A DNA stretch of 41,182 nt, from assembly GCA_022796875.1 (NCBI GenBank), contig JAAWJJ010000029.1, forward strand, positions 1 through 41,182, written 5' to 3'. Positions 1 through 7,655 of this stretch are shown here, one piece after another (within the stretch, counting starts at the first letter, position 1; the number at the start of each line of letters is the position of its first letter). The notes under the pieces were generated by a model, which worked only from the letters and a program-made list of their open reading frames with translations, searched no databases and was not told where the DNA came from. The translations under genes were made by a program, and so were the position numbers. Origin of the DNA: Eubacterium sp. (lineage in GTDB: Bacteria; Bacillota; Clostridia; Lachnospirales; Lachnospiraceae).

Positions 1-173
1 CTGCACAAGGACAGTCCATCCTGTTTTGTGCCGTCTGCCTGAAAACATCGGCGGTAAAATGTTCCGGCAACATTTTTGTAAGCGGAAGAAACCGACGTAA
101 CGGCAATTCTAATAGTTCCGTTAAATATTACAGAAGATTGGCAGCATAAGGGATGGCTTTCACAGACGTGGAA

Positions 174-401
174 TGTCAGGCCGGTACAAAATAATAACCA
201 ATTGCTCTTGCGGAAGAAAATGAGATTTTCTTAGCGCTCTGTGTTTTACCAGCAATTTGGGGACAGGGATGTCCCCAAAAGACCGAGTGCGCCCGGACGG
301 CGCATTGAGGGCGGTTGCGTACGAAAAAGTAATGATGGCAGAGCGGTTAGAAAATCCATTTGATGAAGCAGGCAATTGTTATATTTTGTACCGGCCTGAC
401 A
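174..401. repeat. Diverged inverted repeat, arms about 30-75 bp
   Basis: The arms at 174-205 and 372-401 are near-perfect reverse complements (core TGTCAGGCCGGTACAAAAT). Weaker similarity continues inward through CAGAGCG-TTAGAAAATC-like sequence to about 250 and 325. Translated outward, both arms give an ILYRPD peptide, so an ancestral segment may have been duplicated in opposite orientation. No reading frame in 1-580 has a convincing start, ribosome binding site or recognisable family, so I call no gene there. The structure could be a decayed mobile element or a pair of REP-like units. Confidence 0.6.
256..279. repeat. Perfect GGGGACA hairpin (REP-like)
   Basis: Two perfect 10-bp arms (TTTGGGGACA and its complement) surround a GGGA loop. 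The hairpin lies between the arms of the 174-401 inverted repeat. Short palindromes with a GGGGAC core are typical of dispersed REP-like repeats in clostridial genomes, but that link is from memory and cannot be tested here. There is no T-tract, so it is not a standard terminator. Confidence 0.55.
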
Positions 402-620
402 GCGAACATATGAAATCAGATTCTTTGATGCTGCCAACTTCCGATAATATCTTTTATACCGTCATTTTCGAAATTGTTAAAACCATTCTGCAAAAGCTTC
501 CCGGATTGTCAGTACTGTTTCCCACCCGTAAAAAATATCTGGCAGGATACGGTATGAGGCATATGCACTCTCTTCTTTAAAATAATTTAAGAAAAAATTA
601 GGAGAAAAAAAGAAAAAAAA

Positions 621-651
621 TTGCGAAATCTACAGGAAAGTATGCTATACT
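621..651 (+). promoter_or_regulatory. Extended -10 promoter for the LTA-synthase-like gene
   Basis: TTGCGA at 621-626 and TATACT at 646-651 are 19 bp apart, and a TG at 643-644 makes an extended -10. The long spacer is tolerable with an extended -10. It lies about 155 bp upstream of the first gene on the plus strand. Confidence 0.5.
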
Positions 652-807
652 ACAGAATTGTAGTAATCGTTTCGTGTATACAGCAAATGTTGTCGGCAGA
701 ACGATTGTGGATGGTAAAACCATATCTGCAAAATCTACTTGGGGAAAAGTTTGTGAAAAATGTTTCATAAGGTAAGATGCATAAAAGAGAAAGTGGTAGG
801 AGGAAGT

Positions 808-2910
808 ATGAAGATCACAACAAATAAAAAGTCTGCGTTTATCGGCCTGGTTGTGACGTTGGCCCTATTTGTAGTTATTATTGTGAAACGAAACGTGTTT
901 TTAGATACGGAAAGGCTGGAGGACAACGCCGTTTTAATTTATGTCCTGACATTTTTGGCGGCTGTTGCACTGGGACTGGCAATTGCATTCAGATTTGAAT
1001 TTCAGGAAAAGTGGAAGCGGCTGCGCAATCTATTAACGCTGATCTGGTTTTTTGCCAGTCCGGTGATTGTGATACAGATTGTGGAAACGTTCAGTTCCAA
1101 ATATATCTGGGATTTTTCGGTAAAGAATTTTGCCGCAAATTATATTTGTTATCTTGTATTTGTGATGCTGGTATATGCGATTTCACACAACATAAAATAT
1201 TCGATCTATATTCCGGCTGGGATTGCATATGGACTGGCGCTGGCAAACGATATTATACAGACGTTTCGGGGAACGCCGTTTGTCCCGGCAGATATTATAA
1301 GTGTGAAAACCGGATTAAATGTAGTCGGAAATTACGATGCGTTTTTTGATTTTGCCATGATATTAGGCTCGATCATGTGGGCGTTTCTGTATTTTGTTAC
1401 GAGGAAAATTCCGCCGGTAAAAATGAATATGCGGTGTAATGTAGCGACAAGAGTTGCAGCAGCGGCATATGTGGCCGCTATGGTACTGATGTTTTATCAG
1501 ACAGATATCGTACCGGATGCAGGCATCAAACCGGATTTCTGGAATCAGGCGCGCGGATACAAAAAAAGCGGTACGTTTTTAAATTTTGTATTGAACACCA
1601 AATATCTGTTTGTCGGAGAACCGGACGGATACAATGCAGAGGAAGTGCCAAAACTGGTAGAAAAACTGGCATCCAAATCGGATTATGAGCCGACGGTAAC
1701 GGAGAAGTCGAAATTACCGAATATCATATTTATCATGAACGAATCGTTCGCGGATCTGAAAGTGGACGGGGAGTTTGAAACAAATACCGGATATCTTGAT
1801 TTTTATGAAAGCCTGACCGAGAATACGATCAAAGGGAACCTGTCCATGCCGGTAAACGGCGCGGGTACAAGCAATTCTGAATTTGAAGCGCTGACAGGAC
1901 TGTCCTTAAGTTTTTTGCCGTCCGGAAGCAACGTATATGACTCTTATTTAAAAAATGCAGTTCCGTCTATTGTGAGTACGCTAGGAGATTTGGGATATTC
2001 CAGAACGGCGTTCCATCCGTACTACGGGGACGGCTGGAGCAGGGAGGAAGTATATCCGCTGCTGGAATTTGAAGACTTTATCAGTATTGAGGATATTATC
2101 GATCAGGATATTATCGACCGGTATCTGGACAGCGACAGCAACGTTGCGTTGTTTGAGCGCCTGTTAGCGCAGAGGTATCCGGGAGAAGATATTCTGCTGC
2201 GGCGTTACGTCAGCGATGAATATGATTACAAACTGATCCAGCAGATGTTTGAGAATAAAGATCCGGGTAATCCGTTTTTCCTTTTTAATGTAACGATGCA
2301 GAACCATGGCGGTTATACGATCCAGTATAACAATTTTGACGAGCAGGTGCAGATTACGAGCATGTCAAAAATATACAGGCTGGCGAACCAGTATCTGTCA
2401 TTGATCAAAGTATCCGATGAGGCGCTGGAAAAACTGATTGAATATTTCAGCAGCGTGGACGAACCGACGATTATCTGCATGTTCGGAGACCATCAGCCAT
2501 ATGTGGAAACCGCGTTTTTTGAAGAAATATTCGGTACTTCCGTAGATTCGCTGTCGATGGAGCAAAGACAGCAGCGCTATATTACGCCGTTTTTGATCTG
2601 GGCAAATTATGATATTGAAGAGAAGCAGATCGACAGGATTAGTTCCAATTATTTATCTACGCTGCTGCTGGAAACGGCGGGGTTGCCTATGACAGAATTT
2701 AACAAATATTTACAGCAGTTATATAAGGAAATCCCGGTAATAGATACGGTAGGATATATGGATTCGGAGGGGAATTATTATTCCTATGCCGATGATACAG
2801 AGTATACGGAACTGCTGAAAGATTATGAGAAAATACAATATAATGCGCTGTTTGATAAAGATAATAAACAAAACAGTGTGTTTCGGCTGCCTGACCAAAC
2901 GCATAAATAA
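808..2910 (+). CDS. LTA synthase family membrane sulfatase-fold protein
   Basis: A 700-residue polytopic membrane protein with an extracellular alkaline-phosphatase/sulfatase-fold domain, as in lipoteichoic acid synthases and phosphoglycerol transferases. These move glycerol-phosphate or related groups onto envelope polymers or lipids. About five membrane segments lie in the first 220 residues. Expected metal and nucleophile residues are present: E312 in IIFIMNESFAD, T354 in GAGTSNSEFE, and D561-H562 in FGDHQP; NHGGY also matches the family. The start at 808 is chosen because AGGAGGA lies at 798-804; an in-frame ATG at 760 has no such site. The acceptor polymer cannot be told from sequence. 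It is followed by a symporter gene 38 bp downstream. Confidence 0.9.
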   Translation: MKITTNKKSAFIGLVVTLALFVVIIVKRNVFLDTERLEDNAVLIYVLTFLAAVALGLAIAFRFEFQEKWKRLRNLLTLIWFFASPVIVIQIVETFSSKYIWDFSVKNFAANYICYLVFVMLVYAISHNIKYSIYIPAGIAYGLALANDIIQTFRGTPFVPADIISVKTGLNVVGNYDAFFDFAMILGSIMWAFLYFVTRKIPPVKMNMRCNVATRVAAAAYVAAMVLMFYQTDIVPDAGIKPDFWNQARGYKKSGTFLNFVLNTKYLFVGEPDGYNAEEVPKLVEKLASKSDYEPTVTEKSKLPNIIFIMNESFADLKVDGEFETNTGYLDFYESLTENTIKGNLSMPVNGAGTSNSEFEALTGLSLSFLPSGSNVYDSYLKNAVPSIVSTLGDLGYSRTAFHPYYGDGWSREEVYPLLEFEDFISIEDIIDQDIIDRYLDSDSNVALFERLLAQRYPGEDILLRRYVSDEYDYKLIQQMFENKDPGNPFFLFNVTMQNHGGYTIQYNNFDEQVQITSMSKIYRLANQYLSLIKVSDEALEKLIEYFSSVDEPTIICMFGDHQPYVETAFFEEIFGTSVDSLSMEQRQQRYITPFLIWANYDIEEKQIDRISSNYLSTLLLETAGLPMTEFNKYLQQLYKEIPVIDTVGYMDSEGNYYSYADDTEYTELLKDYEKIQYNALFDKDNKQNSVFRLPDQTHK

Positions 2911-2948
2911 ACCGCTGCGCTCATACACATAGTACGGGAGTGAAAAAA

Positions 2949-4391
2949 GTGACGTTTGCGGAAATTATAGAAAAAATCGACAGTTTTGTATGGGGGCCGG
3001 TGATGCTGGTCCTGCTCGTAGGGACCGGAGTTATTTTAACGGTTCGCCTGCGTTTTTTGCCCTGGAGGAACCTGCATTATGCGTTAAAGAAAACATTAAG
3101 TAAAGAAGCACGGAAAACACAGAAAGGGACGGGGGATATTTCTCCGTTTTCCGCTTTGACAACAGCTCTGGCAGCAACGATCGGGACAGGGAACATTGTC
3201 GGAGTGGCGACTGCCATGGTGGCAGGAGGGCCGGGGGCGTTGGTATGGATGTTGATATCCGCCTGTTTTGGCCTGACGACAAAATTCAGCGAGTGTATGC
3301 TTGCCGTTAAATATCGTGAGGTAAATGAGAAAGGCGAAATGTCCGGCGGGCCGATGTATACTATGAAGCACGCTTTCAGGAACAAAAAAATTGGAGGCGT
3401 TTTAGGTTGGTTGTTTGCATTATTTGCGGTACTGGCGTCGTTTGGTATCGGCAATATGACGCAGGCAAATTCGATTGCTTCGGCGCTTCAGACTACATTT
3501 TCAGTTCCGGCAGAATTGAGCGGCCTTGTTATTACCGTGCTGGCAGTAATTATTATCACAGGCGGAATCAAAAGCATTTCCGGCGTATCGCAGGTGGTAG
3601 TTCCTGTGATGGCCATCTTTTATGTAATTGCAGGCGTTATTGTGCTTATTGGGAATATCGGGAATTTGCCGCAGGGAATTAACATGATTTTTACCATGGC
3701 ATTCAGTGTAAAAGCCGTAGGCGGCGGACTGTGCGGGACGATTACGGCGTCTGTGATGCAGGCGCTGCGTTTTGGAGTTGCCCGCGGGGTATTTTCCAAT
3801 GAAGCGGGCATGGGTTCCGCAGCAATCACGGCGTCGGCGGCCAGAACGGAAAGCCCGGCAGGCCAGGCATACATAAATATGACGGGGACTTTTTGGGATA
3901 CGATGGTTGTCTGTACGATTACGGGGCTGGCGATTGCAAGTTCCGGGGTGCTGGGCACCGTAAATCCTGCGACCGGGAAACTGTACGAAGGTGCGGAACT
4001 GACGATTGCGGCGTTTAATACCGTTTTGAATGTAAACGGATATCCTCTCGGCGGCTGGCTGATTAGCATAGGCATCGCCATGTTTGCGTTTTCCACAATA
4101 CTCGGCTGGGAATATCATGGAGAAAAAGCTTTTGAGTATATTTTTAAAACACACAAATATAATATGATATACAGGGTTGTTTTTTCTCTGGTTGCTTTTG
4201 TCGGGGCAACGACAGCTTTGGATATTGTATGGAATTTTTCAGATATTGCAAATGCATTGATGGTGATTCCAAATCTGATTTGCATGCTGGCGCTTAGCAA
4301 AACGGTAGCAAACGAGGCATTTAATTACCAGAAAGTAATTGCCGCTGAAAGAGAAAAAGGAGGAATTGTTATGAGAAAGTTGCATAAATAA
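2949..4391 (+). CDS. Alanine/glycine:cation symporter (AGCS family)
   Basis: About 480 residues with roughly eleven membrane helices, the usual size for AGCS (AlsT/DagA-like) sodium- or proton-coupled amino acid importers. Family blocks are clear: GTGNIVGVATAMVAGGPGA, GGPMYTMKHAF, FGIGNMTQANSIA and FSNEAGMGSAAI. The GTG at 2949 is preferred over the in-frame GTG at 2940, because the GGGAG at 2936-2940 would overlap the earlier start but sits 8 bases before the later one. It probably shares a transcript with the upstream LTA-synthase-like gene, but there is no functional link that I can see. The exact amino acid is not predictable. Confidence 0.92.
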   Translation: MTFAEIIEKIDSFVWGPVMLVLLVGTGVILTVRLRFLPWRNLHYALKKTLSKEARKTQKGTGDISPFSALTTALAATIGTGNIVGVATAMVAGGPGALVWMLISACFGLTTKFSECMLAVKYREVNEKGEMSGGPMYTMKHAFRNKKIGGVLGWLFALFAVLASFGIGNMTQANSIASALQTTFSVPAELSGLVITVLAVIIITGGIKSISGVSQVVVPVMAIFYVIAGVIVLIGNIGNLPQGINMIFTMAFSVKAVGGGLCGTITASVMQALRFGVARGVFSNEAGMGSAAITASAARTESPAGQAYINMTGTFWDTMVVCTITGLAIASSGVLGTVNPATGKLYEGAELTIAAFNTVLNVNGYPLGGWLISIGIAMFAFSTILGWEYHGEKAFEYIFKTHKYNMIYRVVFSLVAFVGATTALDIVWNFSDIANALMVIPNLICMLALSKTVANEAFNYQKVIAAEREKGGIVMRKLHK

Positions 4392-4444
4392 AAAAAAGAA
4401 ACCATGGATTCTTTGACGGTTTTTCCGATTTTTAAGGATTACCC

Positions 4445-4472
4445 TTGAAAAAAAATATATATGGTTTATAAT
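4445..4472 (+). promoter_or_regulatory. Sigma-A promoter for the HPr-like gene
   Basis: TTGAAA at 4445-4450 and a consensus TATAAT at 4467-4472 are 16 bp apart. The predicted transcript would carry a leader of about 150 bases before the HPr-like gene. Confidence 0.65.
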
Positions 4473-4557
4473 CATTTCAGACGCTAGTTGAAAAGAAACC
4501 AAAAAGCAGTACGGTATAGCGTTTACAAAATGTATTTTTTCAAGCCATATCATTATC

Positions 4558-4608
4558 TTGTCCATTATGCCGGTTATGGCTGAACCGCTGAAAGAAGATT
4601 ATGGACAA
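4558..4608 (+). promoter_or_regulatory. Hairpin in the 5' leader of the HPr-like gene
   Basis: An 8-bp outer stem (TTGTCCAT at 4558-4565 with ATGGACAA at 4601-4608) encloses an inner CGGTT/AACCG stem at 4571-4587. It ends 23 bases before the start codon, just upstream of the GGGAG ribosome binding site. It could affect translation or mRNA stability; no known riboswitch class was recognised. Confidence 0.4.
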
Positions 4609-4631
4609 TCAAAGGGGATAGGGAGATAAAT

Positions 4632-4886
4632 ATGAGTAGTAAACAGATCGTAGTATCAGACGTTACCAAAGCACATAAAAATCCGATTGCAGAATTAGTC
4701 CAGGTTGCCTGTCAGTTTGACTGCAGGATTACTTTGGAAAGCGGGACAAGGAAAATCAATGCGAAGAGCATTATGGGGATTATGGCATTTAATCCAAGTA
4801 ACGGAATGGAAGTTAATATTATTGCAGACGGAAACGACGAGCAGGAAGCGGTGGAAGCCGTGGAGAAGTTTTTGATCTGCGTTTAG
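4632..4886 (+). CDS. HPr-like phosphocarrier domain protein with altered active site
   Basis: An 84-residue stand-alone HPr-fold protein. His15 and Ser46 fall at exactly the numbering of classical HPr, and the KSIMGIM block around Ser46 is well conserved. The phosphorylation motif is not: the usual HARP is HKNP here, so the Arg17 that supports phosphotransfer from enzyme I is replaced by Asn. Ser46 is the HPr kinase target that leads to CcpA-mediated catabolite control. A Crh-like regulatory role, rather than sugar phosphotransfer, is therefore a reasonable inference. It has its own promoter and no other PTS gene nearby. GGGAG lies 7 bases before the ATG. Confidence 0.85.
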   Translation: MSSKQIVVSDVTKAHKNPIAELVQVACQFDCRITLESGTRKINAKSIMGIMAFNPSNGMEVNIIADGNDEQEAVEAVEKFLICV

Positions 4887-4919
4887 CACAGGAGAATAAA
4901 AATCAGAAAAGAGAATACA

Positions 4920-4985
4920 ATAGAATTTACGCTTCGCGGAAATTCTATTACTATGAGTAAAAAGACTGTTGGTTCAACAGTCTTT
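4920..4985 (+). terminator. Two tandem hairpins after the HPr-like gene
   Basis: The first hairpin pairs ATAGAATTT (4920-4928) with AAATTCTAT (4940-4948). The second is a perfect 11-bp stem, AAAGACTGTTG (4961-4971) with CAACAGTCTTT (4975-4985), with a 3-base loop and a following CTTC. The second is the likelier terminator although its U-tract is poor. An upstream extension of the next gene would run through it, which supports that gene starting at 5013. Confidence 0.55.
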
Positions 4986-5012
4986 CTTCATATCAAAAAA
5001 GAAAGGATGCAT

Positions 5013-5897
5013 ATGAGGGAAAAACCGGTAGAAGAAATGATTGCCATGAAAGTATCGGCAAACAGCATACTGGCTAATATGGCACTGTTTCTGTTTAAAC
5101 TGATTGCAGGTATACTGGGAAGATCGTCGGCCATGATTTCGGACGCCGTTCATTCTGCTTCAGACGTGTTCAGTACTATCATTGTTATTATCGGAGTCAG
5201 AATGTCTGCCAGGGAAGCCGATAAAAACCATCCATACGGACATGAACGGTTCGAGTGCGTGGCCTCGCTTGTTCTTGCCTTTATTCTGGCGGCCACGGGA
5301 ATTGCGATCGGGTTGAAAGGGTTGGAAAATATTGCGCTTGGCAGTTACCGTACGTTGGAATTGCCAAATCTGCTGGCCCTGAGCGCTGCAGTGATTTCCA
5401 TTGTGGTCAAAGAGGCCATGTACCATTATACAAAGCGTTATGCGGTGAAAATAGATTCCGGGGCATTGATGGCGGATGCATGGCATCACCGTTCGGATGC
5501 GTTATCCTCCATTGGCAGCTTTGTCGGTATATTCGGAGCCATCCTGGGGTTTCCGATTTTAGACAGTCTGGCAAGTATCGTGATCTGTATTTTTATTGTA
5601 AAGGCCGCTATAGAAATTTTTCTGGACGCCACGAAAAAAATGACGGACGAATCCTGCGATGAGGCGACAGTAGAACAGATTCGCCAAACCATACTGGATG
5701 TCGACGGAGTACTGAAAGTAGATGACCTTCGCACCAGAAAGTTCGGTTCGAAACTTTATGTTGATGTAGAGATTAATGTAAAAGGCGACATGTCGCTTCG
5801 CGCCGCCCATGAGATAGCGGAAAATACACACTGCGCGATTGAAAACGGTTTTCCAGGTGTCAAACACTGCATGGTGCATGTGAATCCGTCGGACTGA
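5013..5897 (+). CDS. Cation diffusion facilitator (CDF) metal exporter
   Basis: A 294-residue six-helix transporter of the CDF family, which exports divalent metals such as Zn, Co, Fe or Mn in exchange for protons. Metal-site motifs are visible in helix 2 (SDAVHSASD) and helix 5 (DAWHHRSDAL). The C-terminal cytoplasmic domain (about residues 205-294) has the usual ferredoxin-like pattern and ends with the HCMVHVNPSD segment. The ATG at 5013 is chosen because AAAGG lies 6 bases upstream; the longer frame from 4953 crosses a hairpin. The HD composition suggests zinc-type chemistry, but the metal is not certain. Confidence 0.92.
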   Translation: MREKPVEEMIAMKVSANSILANMALFLFKLIAGILGRSSAMISDAVHSASDVFSTIIVIIGVRMSAREADKNHPYGHERFECVASLVLAFILAATGIAIGLKGLENIALGSYRTLELPNLLALSAAVISIVVKEAMYHYTKRYAVKIDSGALMADAWHHRSDALSSIGSFVGIFGAILGFPILDSLASIVICIFIVKAAIEIFLDATKKMTDESCDEATVEQIRQTILDVDGVLKVDDLRTRKFGSKLYVDVEINVKGDMSLRAAHEIAENTHCAIENGFPGVKHCMVHVNPSD

Positions 5898-5915
5898 CAT
5901 GAGAGGCTCGTGTCA
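5895..5915 (+). terminator. Hairpin overlapping the CDF stop codon
   Basis: TGACATGAG (5895-5903) pairs with CTCGTGTCA (5907-5915) through nine pairs, one of them a wobble, with a 3-base loop. The stop codon forms the base of the stem. There is no U-tract, so it may protect the 3' end rather than terminate transcription. Confidence 0.4.
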
Positions 5916-5984
5916 GCCGGCAGGATTTGTGACAGTTGGCAGGATTCGAAACAGTCGGTCAGATTGGCGTCAGTCTGACGGCTG
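5909..5984. repeat. Tandem 19-bp degenerate repeats between convergent genes
   Basis: Three consecutive 19-bp units begin at 5909, 5928 and 5947 and share the pattern nGTGACAGTYGGCAGGATT. A more diverged fourth unit at 5966-5984 overlaps the end of the minus-strand ThrE-type gene. The array fills the gap between two convergent genes, so it may be part of a bidirectional 3' end or simply a minisatellite. Confidence 0.55.
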
Positions 5985-6449
5985 TTGGCGCTGTTTTTTG
6001 ATTTTTTCGGCCGAGCGGTGAAACAGTTTTTGCGGAATTGCAAAAGCAAAAACGATACCGATTGCGATCGCCAGGGCAACTTTTAATGCGATCAGCGCAT
6101 TCGTACGGACGCTGCCGACGTCATTCATGATTAAATAATAAGAAGTAAAGTAAATCCACGTTCCCGGTACGATCGTAAAGATCCCGGTTACGAGATAAGT
6201 AGTCACAGGTTCTTTGCGGCAGGCGGCAAAAACGCGCGCAAAAAGCGTGAGCATAAATGCCGATATCAGCGATGCGATCGCCGGCCCGGTGTGTAATTGT
6301 TCCATGCAGATCAGATAAAGAAACCAGCTGATCATGCCGCTGACGGCACACAGCATATATTCGGATTTGCGGGCATGAAATAAAATGGAAAATGCCAGTG
6401 TGCCGACTCCGGCGAATACAATGTGTACCAGATAATGCAAAAAAATCAT
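5970..6449 (-). CDS. Threonine/serine exporter subunit, ThrE-2 type
   Basis: A 159-residue protein with about four or five membrane helices and a basic C-terminus. It matches the short ThrE_2 half of the split threonine/serine exporter family. In Corynebacterium, ThrE exports threonine as one fused chain, whereas many Firmicutes split it into two genes. The ATG at 6449 overlaps the stop of the upstream partner as ATGA, with GGGAGGA about ten bases before, so translation is coupled. A longer frame to 6515 lies inside the upstream gene and is rejected. The substrate is inferred only from the family. Confidence 0.85.
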   Translation of the reverse strand: MIFLHYLVHIVFAGVGTLAFSILFHARKSEYMLCAVSGMISWFLYLICMEQLHTGPAIASLISAFMLTLFARVFAACRKEPVTTYLVTGIFTIVPGTWIYFTSYYLIMNDVGSVRTNALIALKVALAIAIGIVFAFAIPQKLFHRSAEKIKKQRQQPSD

Positions 6450-7222
6450 AATAAACGTCCTCCCGAAAACTTCTGATAAAAGATCATTACAGCGCCGATA
6501 CCGACACCGATACATATGGCAGTCAGCAGTGCGTCGATCAGATGAATCGTGCCGGATAAATGATCGCCGTTAAAAAAGTCACGAATGGAAGTTGTGAAAA
6601 TAACTCCCGGGAACAGCGCAATGCTGCTGCCGATGATCACGTGGCTGGCAGTGATTGGCAGCGGGGTCAGGGAAAACAGGACGGACCCGCCGGAAACGAT
6701 CACGCTGCCAAGAATATTGGAAAAAAACCGTGAAGCTTTTTTCTTCTGCGCAAAGTTTAAAAAAGTCTGCAGGAAAAAGCCTAATATAGCCGCACAAAGC
6801 GAATCCAGCCAGGAGCCGCCAAGCAGATAGCAGAAAGCGCCGGAGCCGAAGCAGCAGGCAAGGATTTTTGCCCATTCTCTTGTTTCGGGAATCGTTTTAC
6901 ACTGTTCCAGTTTTTCGTAAGCTTTGTTAAGGGGCAGTTTTTTACGGCAGATCTCGCGCGATAATTCGTTTAACGCTGAAATCCTGGCCAGATGGATACT
7001 GCCCAGCGGGACGTTACGGATCAGGGATACCGGCGTTTCCCCGGAGTTGTTGATTGAGGCAAAGATTCCGTTTGAAAGAATATAAACTTCATGGTCCGTA
7101 ATTCCGTATGCCTCTAAAATATGGACGACCGTATCCTGTACCCGGTAAATTTCGCCGCCGTTTTTTAATAAAGCCTCGCCGGTTTCTACCGCGAGTTTTA
7201 ATATACTTTGTGAATCACTCAT
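6446..7222 (-). CDS. Threonine/serine exporter subunit, ThrE-1 type
   Basis: A 258-residue partner with a soluble N-terminal part of about 110 residues, rich in the family pattern (GEALLKNGGEIYRVQDTV), followed by about five membrane helices. It corresponds to the long ThrE half (PF06738-like). The ATG at 7222 is chosen because GAGG lies 8 bases upstream; the upstream ATG at 7261 lacks a ribosome binding site. It is the first gene of a two-gene minus-strand operon and is divergent from the small gene at 7401. The two subunits together should form one exporter of small amino acids or peptides. Confidence 0.87.
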   Translation of the reverse strand: MSDSQSILKLAVETGEALLKNGGEIYRVQDTVVHILEAYGITDHEVYILSNGIFASINNSGETPVSLIRNVPLGSIHLARISALNELSREICRKKLPLNKAYEKLEQCKTIPETREWAKILACCFGSGAFCYLLGGSWLDSLCAAILGFFLQTFLNFAQKKKASRFFSNILGSVIVSGGSVLFSLTPLPITASHVIIGSSIALFPGVIFTTSIRDFFNGDHLSGTIHLIDALLTAICIGVGIGAVMIFYQKFSGGRLL

Positions 7223-7400
7223 AGAAAATACCTCGGTTATAAACAGTTTTTCGAGAATCATTGTAAGTTCTCGCAGTGAAAAAGTAAAGGAATTTTTTAT
7301 ATTTTATGAAAAATCAGCAAAAATCAAAAGGAATCTTCTTTATCCTATTGGCAGAGGATGGTTGTGTTTCTTTTTCAGAGAAGACAGGAGGGACAGCGGC

Positions 7401-7655
7401 ATGCGGAAAATGGAATTTAAAATGGAGCGCACAGGGTTGCTGGAAGTAGGCGATTGCCTGCCGGTGACGGAAAGCAAGCTGCCGTATTCTTATTTTTATA
7501 CGTTAGGGCATGCGTATGCGATGTCGGCAAATTATAAACCGTCCGAACGGCTAAAATCCACGGAAGGAACCGTTGTGGAAATCAAGGAAACGCCGCATGG
7601 TTTTTACGTGATTGTAGAATTTGAAGAAGAGGAGCAGGAACAGGATGAGATATGA
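7401..7655 (+). CDS. Small conserved-looking protein of unknown function
   Basis: An 84-residue soluble protein that I do not recognise. It has a basic N-terminus, a central aromatic segment (LPYSYFYTLGHAYAMSANY) and a beta-like stretch (GTVVEIKETPHGFYVIVEF), and ends in an acidic run of Glu and Asp. AGGAGGG lies 8 bases before the ATG at 7401, which makes translation likely. Its last 11 bases overlap the start of the radical SAM gene, so the two are probably translationally coupled and functionally linked. It could be an accessory or peptide-substrate protein for that enzyme, but there is no conserved core motif to prove this. Confidence 0.7.
   Translation: MRKMEFKMERTGLLEVGDCLPVTESKLPYSYFYTLGHAYAMSANYKPSERLKSTEGTVVEIKETPHGFYVIVEFEEEEQEQDEI

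Noticed and set aside
3-149. Open frame of 48 codons at the window start, ending at TAA
   Set aside because: It could be the 3' end of an upstream gene, but composition and residues give no support.
257-580. Open frame of 107 codons on the plus strand from a TTG
   Set aside because: It starts inside the GGGGACA hairpin, has no ribosome binding site and no family likeness; part of it mirrors the inverted repeat.
760-807. Earlier ATG for the LTA-synthase-like gene
   Set aside because: The AGGAGGA at 798-804 places the start at 808.
4953-5012. N-terminal extension of the CDF gene
   Set aside because: It runs through a perfect hairpin and has no ribosome binding site; the start at 5013 has one.
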